This document shows positions 1 to 6,009 of a stretch of 7,876 nt of DNA, in pieces. Every line of letters begins with the position of its first letter. Position 1 is the stretch's first letter. The stretch comes from Tagaea sp. GTDB lineage: Bacteria > Pseudomonadota > Alphaproteobacteria > CACIAM-22H2. Where the stretch lies: positions 1-7,876 of the forward strand of contig JAMNXK010000076.1 in NCBI GenBank assembly GCA_023653245.1, read 5' to 3'. The notes beneath the pieces were generated by a model, which did no database searches, had not been told where the DNA came from, and saw only the letters and a program-made list of their open reading frames with translations. Made by a program: the position numbers and the translations under genes.

Positions 1-58
1 CCAACGCGCGCAGCTGCGCCGTCAGCGCGTCGATCTTCGTCAGGTCCGCCGCGCCCAT
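1..58 (-). CDS. Start of a truncated downstream ORF (unknown function)
   Basis: An ATG at 58 opens a frame that runs without a stop to the left window edge. Its first 19 residues are MGAADLTKIDALTAQLRAL. It overlaps the last 19 bases of argE in another frame, as start-stop overlaps do inside operons, and it continues the same-strand gene series. The visible peptide looks like an amphipathic helix at the N-terminus of a soluble protein. There is no signal peptide and no recognisable domain. The Shine-Dalgarno match is weak (GAAG about 8 bases before the ATG), so translation would depend on coupling to argE. With only 19 codons visible, this could also be a chance open frame in GC-rich DNA. No function is assigned. 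Confidence 0.4.
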   Translation of the reverse strand, partial: MGAADLTKIDALTAQLRAL

Positions 59-1212
59 TGGGCCAGCTTCAACAGGAAGGTCTCGCACTGCGCCAGCTGG
101 TCGCGCGTCGTGTACTCGTCGGTCTTGTGCGCGACGGCGATGTCGCCCGGCCCGCAGATCACGGTGGAGATTCCCGCCGACTGGAACTGGCCGGCCTCGG
201 TGCCGAACGAAACCGTGGCGGGCGCGTTCGATCCCGTCAGCTCCATGGCGATCTTTTGCGCGAGCCCGTCGGGCTCCGGCCGGCAGGCGGGAATCCACGC
301 GTATTTGCCGATCCGGAAATACGCGCCGGCCGATTCCTTCTTCATCGCCGCGTCGATCTCGGCGGCCTTGGCTTGCGCGCGCGCGAAGATCGCCTCGGCA
401 TCGACGCCGGGCAGCGGACGCAGCTCCCACGACAGACGGCAATCGCGCGGCACGATGTTCACGATCGTGCCGCCGTCGATCCGGCCGATCCCGACCGTGG
501 TGTAGGGCGGATCGAACTCGACGCCCGGCAGGGCGCGCGCCGAACCCTCGGCGATCAGCTCGCGCTGCAACCCGTCGAGGAAAGCCAGGAACCGGCCCAT
601 ATGGACGATCGCGTTGCTGCCCAGATGCGGCGCGCTGGAATGCGCTTCCAGCCCGCGCGCCTCGGCGGTGTTCGAGCAAATGCCCTTATGCGCGACGACC
701 ACGCGCATCATCGTGGGCTCGCCCACGATGCACAACGAAGCGCGCGGCAATTCCGTGCCGAACAGCGCGATCGCGTGGGGCGCCCCGAAACAGCCGATCT
801 CCTCGTCGTAGGACAGGCACAGATGCAAGGGCCGGGCGAGGTCCATCGCCTTGAAGCGCGGGGCGAGCGCCAGCGCCACCGCGATGAAGCCCTTCATGTC
901 CGACGACCCGCGCCCGTAGAGCCGCCCGTCGCGTTCGGTCAGCGCGAACGGATCGCTCGACCACGGCTGGCCTTCGACCGGCACCACGTCGGTATGGCCC
1001 GACAGGATGGCGCCGCCCTCGACGCGCGGGCCGATCGTGGCCACGAGATTGGCTTTGGTGCCGTCTTCGTTGGGCACGAGGCGCGATTCGATTCCGTGGC
1101 CCGCGAGATAGGCGCGCACGTCCTCGATCAAGCCGAGATTGGAATCCTTGCTGACCGTGTTGTGCGCGACCAGGCGCGCGAGCATATCGACCGAGTCTTG
1201 CGCCGCCGCCAT
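40..1212 (-). CDS. argE: Acetylornithine deacetylase (M20 family)
   Basis: Cytoplasmic metallohydrolase that removes acetate from N-acetylornithine to give ornithine in arginine synthesis. Seen in the 390-residue product: the metal-site motif SGHTDVVP (His73, Asp75), YGRGSSDMKG with bridging Asp105, the catalytic pair Glu137-Glu138 in SYDEEIG, Glu165 in VGEPT, the dimerisation-domain segment EAHSSAPHLGSNA with His191, and the C-terminal SFGTEAGQF and AHKTDEYT (His362). The last two segments favour ArgE over DapE within the family. Length is close to the roughly 380-390 residues usual for ArgE. The ATG at 1212 is preferred over a GTG at 1248, because the GTG would add 12 Arg/Ala-rich residues and overlap folE. 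From 1212, argE starts 4 bases after the folE stop and has only a weak ribosome site of its own, so translational coupling is likely. Substrate is inferred from the family; another N-acyl amino acid is possible. Confidence 0.9.
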   Translation of the reverse strand: MAAAQDSVDMLARLVAHNTVSKDSNLGLIEDVRAYLAGHGIESRLVPNEDGTKANLVATIGPRVEGGAILSGHTDVVPVEGQPWSSDPFALTERDGRLYGRGSSDMKGFIAVALALAPRFKAMDLARPLHLCLSYDEEIGCFGAPHAIALFGTELPRASLCIVGEPTMMRVVVAHKGICSNTAEARGLEAHSSAPHLGSNAIVHMGRFLAFLDGLQRELIAEGSARALPGVEFDPPYTTVGIGRIDGGTIVNIVPRDCRLSWELRPLPGVDAEAIFARAQAKAAEIDAAMKKESAGAYFRIGKYAWIPACRPEPDGLAQKIAMELTGSNAPATVSFGTEAGQFQSAGISTVICGPGDIAVAHKTDEYTTRDQLAQCETFLLKLAQWARRT

Positions 1213-1216
1213 GCGA

Positions 1217-1849
1217 TCAGCCGCTCTCGCCGGGCCCGCGCGCCGCACCCACGATCGCCAGGAACTCCCGGCGCGTGGCTTCGTTGTCGCGGAAGGCGCC
1301 GAGCATGCGGCTGGTCACCATCGACACGCCGGTCTTGTGCACGCCGCGCGTGGTCATGCATTGATGCTGCGCCGTGACGACGACCGCCACGCCCTTGGGC
1401 TGGAGCACTTCTTCGATCGTGTTGGCGATCTGGGCGGTGAGTTTTTCCTGGATCTGCATGCGCTTGGCGTAGACGTCGATCACGCGCGCGAGCTTGGAAA
1501 TGCCGACCACCCGCGTGGCCGGCAGATAGGCGACATGGACCGTGCCGATGATCGGCGCGATATGGTGCTCGCAATGGCTTTCGAAGCGCACGTCGCGCAG
1601 CACGACCATTTCGTCGTAGCCGGCGGTTTCCTCGAAGGTGCGCGCCAGCAGCTCGACCGGATCTTCGTTGTAGCCCGCGAACCATTCCTCGTAGGCGCGC
1701 ACGACGCGCTCGGGCGTGCCGAGCAGGCCTTCGCGATCCGGGTCCTCGCCGGCCCATTGCAGCAGCGTGCGCACCGCCGCTTGGGCGGCCTCGCGGCTAG
1801 GCTTCGCGGGCGCGCGTTTGGCGGGAACGGGCTTCAGGGCCGATTTCAA
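1217..1849 (-). CDS. folE: GTP cyclohydrolase I
   Basis: Catalyses GTP to 7,8-dihydroneopterin triphosphate plus formate, the first step of tetrahydrofolate synthesis. Soluble homodecamer in known members. The 210-residue product has [16 protein letters not shown] (34-49), the zinc and active-site motif FESHCEHH (89-96; Cys93, His96, catalytic His95 neighbourhood), [20 protein letters not shown] (116-135) and [10 protein letters not shown] (161-170; third zinc ligand Cys164). Keeping both cysteines marks the classical zinc-dependent type IA enzyme. The start codon is TTG: no ATG or GTG lies nearby upstream in frame, the first internal Met is residue 81, and a good GAAGGA ribosome site sits 9 bases before the TTG. 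Residues 1-19 (Lys/Pro/Ala) are a variable tail. It lies 13 bases behind apaG and 4 bases ahead of argE. Confidence 0.96.
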   Translation of the reverse strand: MKSALKPVPAKRAPAKPSREAAQAAVRTLLQWAGEDPDREGLLGTPERVVRAYEEWFAGYNEDPVELLARTFEETAGYDEMVVLRDVRFESHCEHHIAPIIGTVHVAYLPATRVVGISKLARVIDVYAKRMQIQEKLTAQIANTIEEVLQPKGVAVVVTAQHQCMTTRGVHKTGVSMVTSRMLGAFRDNEATRREFLAIVGAARGPGESG

Positions 1850-1858
1850 GGGCGTGTT

Positions 1859-1864
1859 TCCTTC
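1859..1864 (-). promoter_or_regulatory. Ribosome binding site that fixes the folE TTG start
   Basis: The minus strand reads GAAGGA and overlaps the TGA stop of apaG (1863-1865). Nine bases separate it from the TTG at 1847-1849. The match and spacing are good, and there is no alternative start near it, so it supports TTG as the true folE start. It also suggests that ribosomes ending on apaG can reinitiate on folE. Confidence 0.75.
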
Positions 1865-2255
1865 AGTTGAGCTTGGCGCTGTGATGGGGCGAATCGAGCG
1901 AAAAAGCGGGCACCACGGCGTCGAAGCGCGCGCCGTCGGCGGTTTCCATCATGTAGGTCCCCGACATGATGCCGGTGGGCGTGCCCAGCGGCGTGCCCGA
2001 GGTGTATTCGAAGGACTGGCCGGGTTCGAGCAGCGGCTGTTCGCCGACCACGCCCGCGCCCTTCACTTCCTGCAACCGCCCCAGCGCGTCGGTGATTTTC
2101 CAATGCCGCGCGCGCAAGCGCACCGCGCGCGTGCCGAGATTCTCGATCCGCACGTGATAGGCCCACACGTAATGGTTTTCGGCGGGCGAGGACTGGTCTT
2201 CGAGAAAGACCGGCTTGACCGTTACCTTGATGTCGCGGGTCGTGGCGCTGTACAT
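1863..2255 (-). CDS. apaG: ApaG domain protein
   Basis: A 130-residue single-domain protein matching the ApaG/DUF525 family along its whole length (the E. coli protein is 125 residues). Recognisable segments are [21 protein letters not shown] (about 19-39), the core [15 protein letters not shown] (66-80), [10 protein letters not shown] (84-93) and MSGTYMME (97-104). Known ApaG structures have a fibronectin-III-like beta-sandwich. No signal peptide or membrane segment is visible. The bacterial role is poorly settled: it is often labelled a Co2+/Mg2+ efflux-associated protein from the Salmonella corD phenotype, but nothing here looks like a transporter, so the label is doubtful. ATG at 2255 fits the family N-terminus. 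It follows metZ by 46 bases with no intrinsic terminator, and its TGA is part of the folE ribosome site. Confidence 0.93.
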   Translation of the reverse strand: MYSATTRDIKVTVKPVFLEDQSSPAENHYVWAYHVRIENLGTRAVRLRARHWKITDALGRLQEVKGAGVVGEQPLLEPGQSFEYTSGTPLGTPTGIMSGTYMMETADGARFDAVVPAFSLDSPHHSAKLN

Positions 2256-2301
2256 CCCCCGAATATAGGGCCGTCGAAAGCCCCGGGCCAGTCCCCGGCC
2301 G

Positions 2302-3522
2302 TTACCGCGTGTGGCGCGCCGCGGCGAGCCCGCGCTCGATATCGGCGATCAGATCGGCGGGATCTTCGAGCCCGACCGACAGCCGCAAACTTCCCGGTCC
2401 GATTCCGAGCCGCGCTTTTTCCTCGGCCGAGAGGCGCTGATGCGTGGTCGTGCCGGGATGGCAAATCAAGCTCTTCGAATCCCCGAGATTGTTGGAGATA
2501 TCGATGGTCTCGAGCGCGTTCTGGAAGGCGAAAGCGGCCTTCTTGCCGCCTTTGAGATCGAAGGCGACCAGGGTCGAGCCGGCCTTCATCTGGCGGCGCG
2601 CCAGCTTGTATTGCGGGTGCGAAGGCAGGCCCGGATAGAGCACGCGCGCGACCTCGCGCGACGCTTCCAGGCGTTTGGCGACGGCCAAGGCGCTTTGGGT
2701 CTGTGCGGCGACGCGCAACGGCAAGGTTTCGAGCCCCTTGAGCAAGACCCAGGCGTTGAACGCGGACAAAGTCGGACCGGTATGGCGCAGAAACGGGACG
2801 AGCTTGTCGTCGATCCACGCTTTGCGGCCGAGCACCGCGCCGCCCAGCACGCGGCCTTGGCCGTCGATGTGTTTGGTCGCCGAATAGACGACGATGTCCG
2901 CTCCCCATTCGAGGGGTTTCTGGTAGAGCGGCGTGGCGAACACGTTGTCCACGACCACTTGCGCGCCGGCTTTGCGCGCCAGCGCGGCGACGGCCTTGAG
3001 ATCGACCAGATCGAGCATCGGATTGGACGGCGTCTCCAGGAACACGACGTCGGCCTTGGTCGCGAGTGCCGCTTTCCATTGCGCGAGGTCGGGCCCGTCG
3101 ACCAGGATCGATTCGATGCCCCAGCGCGGCAGCAGCTCGGTCACGATGTAGTGGCACGACCCGAACAGCGCGCGCGACGACACGATGCGCGAGCCCGCCT
3201 TGAGCTGGCAGGCGAGCGAAGCGAACACCGCCGCCATGCCCGACGCCGTGACCTTGCACGCTTCCGCCCCTTCGAGGGCCGCCAGGCGCTTTTCCAGCAT
3301 CGCGTTGGTCGGGTTGCCGAAGCGCGAATAGACGAAGCGCTGGTCCTTGGTGGGACCCGCGAAGGCCGCTTCGGCGTCGGCGGCGTCGTCGTAGACGAAG
3401 CCAGAATTGAGGTAGAGCGCCTCGCTGGTCTCGCACCAGCTCGAGCGCTGCGTGCCTTCGCGCACCAGGCGCGTGGCGGGGCGCCAGGATTGGCGGATCG
3501 CGTCTTTCTTGTTGGCGGGCAT
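2302..3522 (-). CDS. metZ: O-succinylhomoserine sulfhydrylase
   Basis: PLP enzyme of the Cys/Met metabolism family that makes homocysteine from O-succinylhomoserine and sulfide, the direct sulfhydrylation route to methionine in the cytoplasm. The 406-residue product shows YSRFGNPT (65-72, phosphate/PLP contacts from the neighbouring subunit), TASGMAA (92-98), ETPSNP (163-168), VVDNVFATP (190-198), the PLP lysine Lys217 in YSATKHIDG, SLICHPGTTTH (351-361) and RLSVGLED (380-387, carboxylate-binding Arg380). An in-frame start at 3651 is rejected because it would translate through the riboswitch and terminator. The ATG at 3522 has GGAG 8 bases upstream. The SAM-II leader supports a methionine role. 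Related cystathionine gamma-synthase or O-acetylhomoserine sulfhydrylase activity cannot be excluded from sequence alone, but the N-terminal NSGFVYDDAADAEAAFAG pattern and the length fit MetZ. Confidence 0.93.
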   Translation of the reverse strand: MPANKKDAIRQSWRPATRLVREGTQRSSWCETSEALYLNSGFVYDDAADAEAAFAGPTKDQRFVYSRFGNPTNAMLEKRLAALEGAEACKVTASGMAAVFASLACQLKAGSRIVSSRALFGSCHYIVTELLPRWGIESILVDGPDLAQWKAALATKADVVFLETPSNPMLDLVDLKAVAALARKAGAQVVVDNVFATPLYQKPLEWGADIVVYSATKHIDGQGRVLGGAVLGRKAWIDDKLVPFLRHTGPTLSAFNAWVLLKGLETLPLRVAAQTQSALAVAKRLEASREVARVLYPGLPSHPQYKLARRQMKAGSTLVAFDLKGGKKAAFAFQNALETIDISNNLGDSKSLICHPGTTTHQRLSAEEKARLGIGPGSLRLSVGLEDPADLIADIERGLAAARHTR

Positions 3523-3530
3523 CGGCGGAA

Positions 3531-3536
3531 CTCCGG
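3531..3536 (-). promoter_or_regulatory. Ribosome binding site of metZ
   Basis: The minus strand reads CCGGAG, with GGAG 8 bases before the ATG at 3522. It lies just after the terminator U-tract and outside the hairpin. This supports the downstream start of metZ and suggests control by termination rather than by hiding the ribosome site. Confidence 0.75.
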
Positions 3537-3540
3537 AACG

Positions 3541-3567
3541 AAAAAACCCCGACCTCGGGTCGGGGTT
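3541..3567 (-). terminator. Intrinsic terminator in the metZ leader (attenuator)
   Basis: A perfect 10-bp inverted repeat, 3545-3554 paired with 3558-3567 around a 3-base loop, is followed on the minus strand by six consecutive T (3546-3541). The stem core is eight G-C or C-G pairs and A-T pairs. It points towards metZ and lies between the SAM-II aptamer and the metZ ribosome site, about 18 bases before the start codon. A terminator in that place works as a leader attenuator. The plus-strand reading has no T-run, so it is not a terminator for plus-strand transcripts. Confidence 0.88.
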
Positions 3568-3618
3568 ACGGAGCGGGCCAGGGGCCCGGAAATCCGGCAC
3601 CGACCTTTTAGCGGGGTT
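3545..3618 (-). promoter_or_regulatory. Candidate antiterminator pairing in the metZ leader
   Basis: On the minus-strand RNA, 3618-3612 (AACCCCG) can pair with 3551-3545 (CGGGGTT, 7 bp), and 3605-3600 (GGTCGG) can pair with 3563-3558 (CCGACC, 6 bp). The two helices are properly nested around a symmetric 6x6 internal loop. The upstream strands are the SAM-II pseudoknot strand and the bases right after it; the downstream strands are the two terminator arms. The structure therefore excludes both the SAM-bound aptamer and the terminator. The complementarity is seen directly; the switching role is inferred. Confidence 0.5.
3574..3588 (-). other. Spacer hairpin between aptamer and terminator
   Basis: CGGGCC and GGCCCG form a perfect 6-bp stem with a 3-base loop in the leader RNA, between the SAM-II aptamer and the attenuator. 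A second, overlapping inverted repeat (CCGGAAATCCGG, 3586-3597) could form instead. Neither is followed by a U-tract, so they are not terminators. They may act as a folding delay or pause, or simply shorten the loop of the antiterminator. Confidence 0.4.
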
Positions 3619-3660
3619 GATTAACGTGGCCCCGCAAGCCGGTCGGCCCAAATCGCCACG
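3604..3660 (-). promoter_or_regulatory. SAM-II riboswitch aptamer upstream of metZ
   Basis: Read on the minus strand, this has the SAM-II layout: P1 CGTGGC (3660-3655) paired with GCCACG (3630-3625), a first loop starting GATTTG, the segment CGGCTTGC, the conserved run CACGTTAA, and the 3' signature GCTAAAAGG (3612-3604). The pseudoknot P2 is GCGGG (3635-3631) paired with CCCGC (3615-3611), a GC-rich version of the helix in which many members have CUUG/CAAG. A small GCC/GGC hairpin is possible inside the first loop. SAM-II represses methionine genes when S-adenosylmethionine is abundant and is known in front of metZ and other met genes in Alphaproteobacteria. It starts about 10 bases after the -10 box, so it is the first thing transcribed. 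Identified by eye, not by a covariance model. Confidence 0.93.
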
Positions 3661-3669
3661 TGGTCCGCG

Positions 3670-3698
3670 AAGCTAGGGGGTGGGGAGCGGCCTGTCAA
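3670..3698 (-). promoter_or_regulatory. Promoter of the metZ operon
   Basis: The minus strand has a perfect -35 box TTGACA (3698-3693), a 17-base spacer, and TAGCTT (3675-3670) as the -10 box, which matches TATAAT at three positions (T1, A2, T6). Transcription would begin around 3661-3664, a few bases ahead of the riboswitch P1 stem, as expected for a riboswitch leader. A 7-base direct repeat AGCGGCC flanks the -35 box (3686-3692 and 3698-3704). Confidence 0.72.
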
Positions 3699-3708
3699 GC
3701 GGCCGAAC

Positions 3709-3737
3709 TTGCGCGCGACCCGAGGCTTGCTTATCTT
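3709..3737 (+). promoter_or_regulatory. Promoter of the tRNA-Gly gene
   Basis: TTGCGC (3709-3714) and TATCTT (3732-3737) are separated by 17 bases. The predicted transcription start, about 3743-3745, lies just before the mature tRNA 5' end at 3750. The -35 box lies 10 bases from that of the divergent metZ promoter. Both boxes are partial consensus matches. Confidence 0.55.
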
Positions 3738-3749
3738 GCGCTCCGGCTC

Positions 3750-3823
3750 GCGGGTGTAGCTCAATGGTAGAGCAGGAGCTTCCCAAGCTCACGACGAGGG
3801 TTCGATTCCCTTCACCCGCTCCA
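3750..3823 (+). tRNA. tRNA-Gly (anticodon CCC)
   Basis: A complete 74-base cloverleaf: acceptor GCGGGTG pairs with CACCCGC, D stem GCTC/GAGC, anticodon loop TTCCCAA, T arm GAGGG-TTCGATT-CCCTT, discriminator T73 and an encoded CCA. With T33 before the anticodon and A37 after it, the anticodon is CCC (3782-3784), reading GGG. The pair at the top of the anticodon stem (27-43) is a G-A mismatch; the other four pairs are sound. It is preceded by its own likely promoter. No terminator follows before the acetyltransferase gene 19 bases downstream. Confidence 0.97.
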
Positions 3824-3842
3824 TTCTCCCCCGAGTAGCCGC

Positions 3843-4427
3843 ATGAAGGGCGTCACGCTGCGGACCGAAAGGCTGATCCTGCGGCCGTGGACGCAAGCGG
3901 ACCGCGCGCCTTTCGCCGCGATGAACGCCGATCCCGAGGTCAGGCGTTTCTTCGCCTCGCTGCAAACCCGCGCCGAGAGCGACAAGAGCGCCGACTTCCT
4001 CGCGGGCCAATTCGCGCGCACGCCCTATGGCCCCTGGGCGGTCGAAATCCCTGGCGAGACCGCGTTCGCAGGCTTCGTCGGTCCGTGGGAAACGCCGCTC
4101 GACGTGCGGCCGCACGGGTCCGTCGAGATCGGCTGGCGCCTGGCGCGCGCCTTCTGGAGCCGGGGCTATGCGACCGAAGCGGCACGCGCCGCGCTCGATT
4201 TCGTCTTCCGCGAAGAACACCTCGACCGTATCGTCGCCTTCGTCGTGCCCACGAATATCGCCTCGCGCAAGGTCATGGAGCGGATCGGCCTGCGCGAAGA
4301 CGCGACCGCCGCCTTCGACCATCCGCGCGTTCCCGAGGGCCATGAGCTGCGCCGGCATCTTCTCTATCGCCTGGCGCGCGCGGATTGGACCGCACAAGCG
4401 ACGAAGCCCTATACGATCCTCAGCTGA
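3843..4427 (+). CDS. GNAT N-acetyltransferase, RimJ/RimL type
   Basis: A 194-residue soluble protein of the GNAT superfamily (Acetyltransf_3 group), which moves an acetyl group from acetyl-CoA to an amine. It begins with the family-typical LRTERLILRPWTQAD (6-20). VEIGWRLARAFWSRGYATEA (94-113) forms motif A with the CoA pyrophosphate-binding turn RGYATEA (107-113), and PTNIASRKVMERIGL (136-150) is motif B with the conserved Asn138. No signal peptide or membrane segment is visible. RimJ/RimL relatives acetylate ribosomal protein N-termini, but many such proteins act on small molecules or antibiotics, so the substrate is unknown. The ATG at 3843 lies 19 bases after the tRNA, with only a weak GAG ribosome site 7 bases ahead. 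The stop overlaps that of the convergent transporter ATPase gene. Confidence 0.9.
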   Translation: MKGVTLRTERLILRPWTQADRAPFAAMNADPEVRRFFASLQTRAESDKSADFLAGQFARTPYGPWAVEIPGETAFAGFVGPWETPLDVRPHGSVEIGWRLARAFWSRGYATEAARAALDFVFREEHLDRIVAFVVPTNIASRKVMERIGLREDATAAFDHPRVPEGHELRRHLLYRLARADWTAQATKPYTILS

Positions 4428-6009
4428 GCGCCGCCGCCGCGAGCAGCCGCTGCGTATAGGCCTCGCGCGGGTTGGCGAGCAGCGCCTCCGACGGTCCCTC
4501 TTCGACGATCTTGCCGTCCTTCATCACCGCGATCCGGTCGGCCATCGCGCGCACCGTGGCGAGGTCGTGGCTGACGAACACATAGCCGAGCCCGTGCCGC
4601 GTCTGGATGTCGCGCAAGAGCTCGACGATCGCCTTCTGGATCGAGCGGTCGAGTGCCGAGGTGGGCTCGTCGAGGATCACGAGCTTGGGCCGCAGCACGA
4701 TCGCGCGTGCGATGGCGATACGCTGACGCTGGCCGCCGGAAAACTCGTGCGGAAAGCGCCGGCGCAATTCGGGATCGAGGCGCACCTCCTCGAAGGCCGC
4801 GGCCGCGCGCGCATCGCGCTGGGCGCCGGTCAGTTCGGGCGCGTGCACGCGCAAGCCTTCGGACACGATCTCGCCCGCCGTCATGCGCGGGCTCAGCGAG
4901 CCATAGGGATCCTGGAACACGAGCTGGAAAGAGCGGCGAAGCCCGCGCAAAGCCGGATCGCCGCGCGGCGGCAGGGCGCGATCCTCGAAGCGCACCAGCC
5001 CGGCCGAGGGCATCAGGCGCAAGACCGCGCGGCCGAGCGTGGACTTGCCCGAGCCGGACTCGCCGACGATGCCGAGCGTCTCGCCCGCGCGCACCCGGAT
5101 CGACACGCCGTCGACCGCGCGCACGACCCGCTTGGGCGCGAACAGCCCGCCGCGCAGGTCGAAATGGACCTTGATGTCGCTGGCGTCGAGCAGGATGGGC
5201 GCGTCCGGCGGCGGCGGCGCCTTGCGGCCTTTGGGCTCGGCGTCGATCAGCGCGCGCGTATACGGATGCTGCGGATCGGCGAACACCGAATCGGTCGGGC
5301 CGGTCTCGACGATCCGCCCCTCGCGCATCACCGCCACGCGCTCGGCGAAGCGCCGCACGATCCCCAGATCGTGGGTGATGAAGGCGATCGCCATGCCGAA
5401 TTCGCGGCGCAGCTCGGCGAGCAATTCCAGGATCTCGGCCTGGATGGTCACGTCGAGGGCCGTGGTCGGCTCGTCGGCGACCAGCAAAGCGGGGCGGTTG
5501 GCCAGCGCCATGGCGATCATCACGCGCTGGCGCTGGCCGCCGGACAGCTCGTGCGGATAGGAATCGAGCCGCGACGCGGCCTCGGGGATGCGCACGCGTT
5601 CGAGCATGAAAAGCGCTTCGGCGCGGGCTTGGCCCTTCCCCAGACTCCGATGGCGGCGGATCGCCGTCACCATCTGCGCGCCGATCGTGTAGAGCGGATC
5701 GAGCGAGGTCATCGGCTCCTGGAACACCATCGCCACGCGATGGCCGCGCACGCGATCGAGATCGCGTTGCGTAGCACCCACCAGCTCCACGCCTTCGAGC
5801 TTCGCCGAGCCCGTCACGCTCCCGTTCGACGCGAGCAAGCCCAAGGATGCGAGCATCGTCTGGCTCTTGCCCGAGCCCGACTCGCCGACGATCGCCAGCG
5901 TCTCGCCTTTCTCGATGGTGAACGACACGGCTTTCACCGCCGCGATCTCGCCCGCTCCGGTGCGGAAGCGCACGTCGAGATCGCGCACGGCGAAGACGGG
6001 CGCGTCCAT
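4420..6009 (-). CDS. Oligopeptide ABC transporter ATPase, fused OppD-OppF (YejF-like)
   Basis: A 529-residue cytoplasmic protein with two complete nucleotide-binding domains that would power the OppB-OppC channel. Domain 1: Walker A GESGSGKS (42-49), Q-loop Gln97, signature LSGGQRQ (155-161), Walker B LLVADEP (175-181), H-loop His213. Domain 2: Walker A GESGSGKS (316-323), Q-loop Gln366, signature FSGGQRQ (423-429), Walker B VILDEP (444-449), H-loop His481. All catalytic residues are present in both halves, so both sites should be active. The linker (about 247-272) keeps the peptide-transporter [13 protein letters not shown] motif but has no cysteines, unlike OppD/DppD proteins that carry a C-terminal iron-sulfur motif. 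The double-domain layout is that of YejF. The ATG directly abuts the oppC TAG stop, so translation is probably coupled. The substrate range (oligopeptides, perhaps murein peptides or microcin-like compounds) is not readable from this subunit. Confidence 0.93.
   Translation of the reverse strand: MDAPVFAVRDLDVRFRTGAGEIAAVKAVSFTIEKGETLAIVGESGSGKSQTMLASLGLLASNGSVTGSAKLEGVELVGATQRDLDRVRGHRVAMVFQEPMTSLDPLYTIGAQMVTAIRRHRSLGKGQARAEALFMLERVRIPEAASRLDSYPHELSGGQRQRVMIAMALANRPALLVADEPTTALDVTIQAEILELLAELRREFGMAIAFITHDLGIVRRFAERVAVMREGRIVETGPTDSVFADPQHPYTRALIDAEPKGRKAPPPPDAPILLDASDIKVHFDLRGGLFAPKRVVRAVDGVSIRVRAGETLGIVGESGSGKSTLGRAVLRLMPSAGLVRFEDRALPPRGDPALRGLRRSFQLVFQDPYGSLSPRMTAGEIVSEGLRVHAPELTGAQRDARAAAAFEEVRLDPELRRRFPHEFSGGQRQRIAIARAIVLRPKLVILDEPTSALDRSIQKAIVELLRDIQTRHGLGYVFVSHDLATVRAMADRIAVMKDGKIVEEGPSEALLANPREAYTQRLLAAAALS

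Noticed and set aside
1213..1248. Upstream GTG start for argE
   Set aside because: The 12 extra residues are Arg/Ala-rich, would overlap folE, and are not part of the M20 fold; ATG at 1212 is four bases after the folE stop.
2256..2301. Possible separate promoter or terminator between metZ and apaG
   Set aside because: TATATT lies only about 6 bases before the apaG ATG with no -35 box at the right distance, and the GC-rich small hairpins have no T-run after them.
3523..3651. N-terminal extension of metZ from an in-frame start at 3651
   Set aside because: It would run through the SAM-II aptamer and the terminator, lacks a ribosome site, and adds 43 residues not seen in MetZ proteins. The ATG at 3522 has GGAG at 8 bases.
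3686..3704. AGCGGCC direct repeats as an attachment site or transposon scar
   Set aside because: Only 7 bases long in GC-rich DNA, with no integrase or transposase nearby and an undisturbed tRNA end; kept only as a possible operator.
3782..3784. Reading the tRNA as tRNA-Gly(TCC)
   Set aside because: This would put C at position 37 and shift the seven-base loop; TT-CCC-AA with a purine at 37 fits anticodon CCC.
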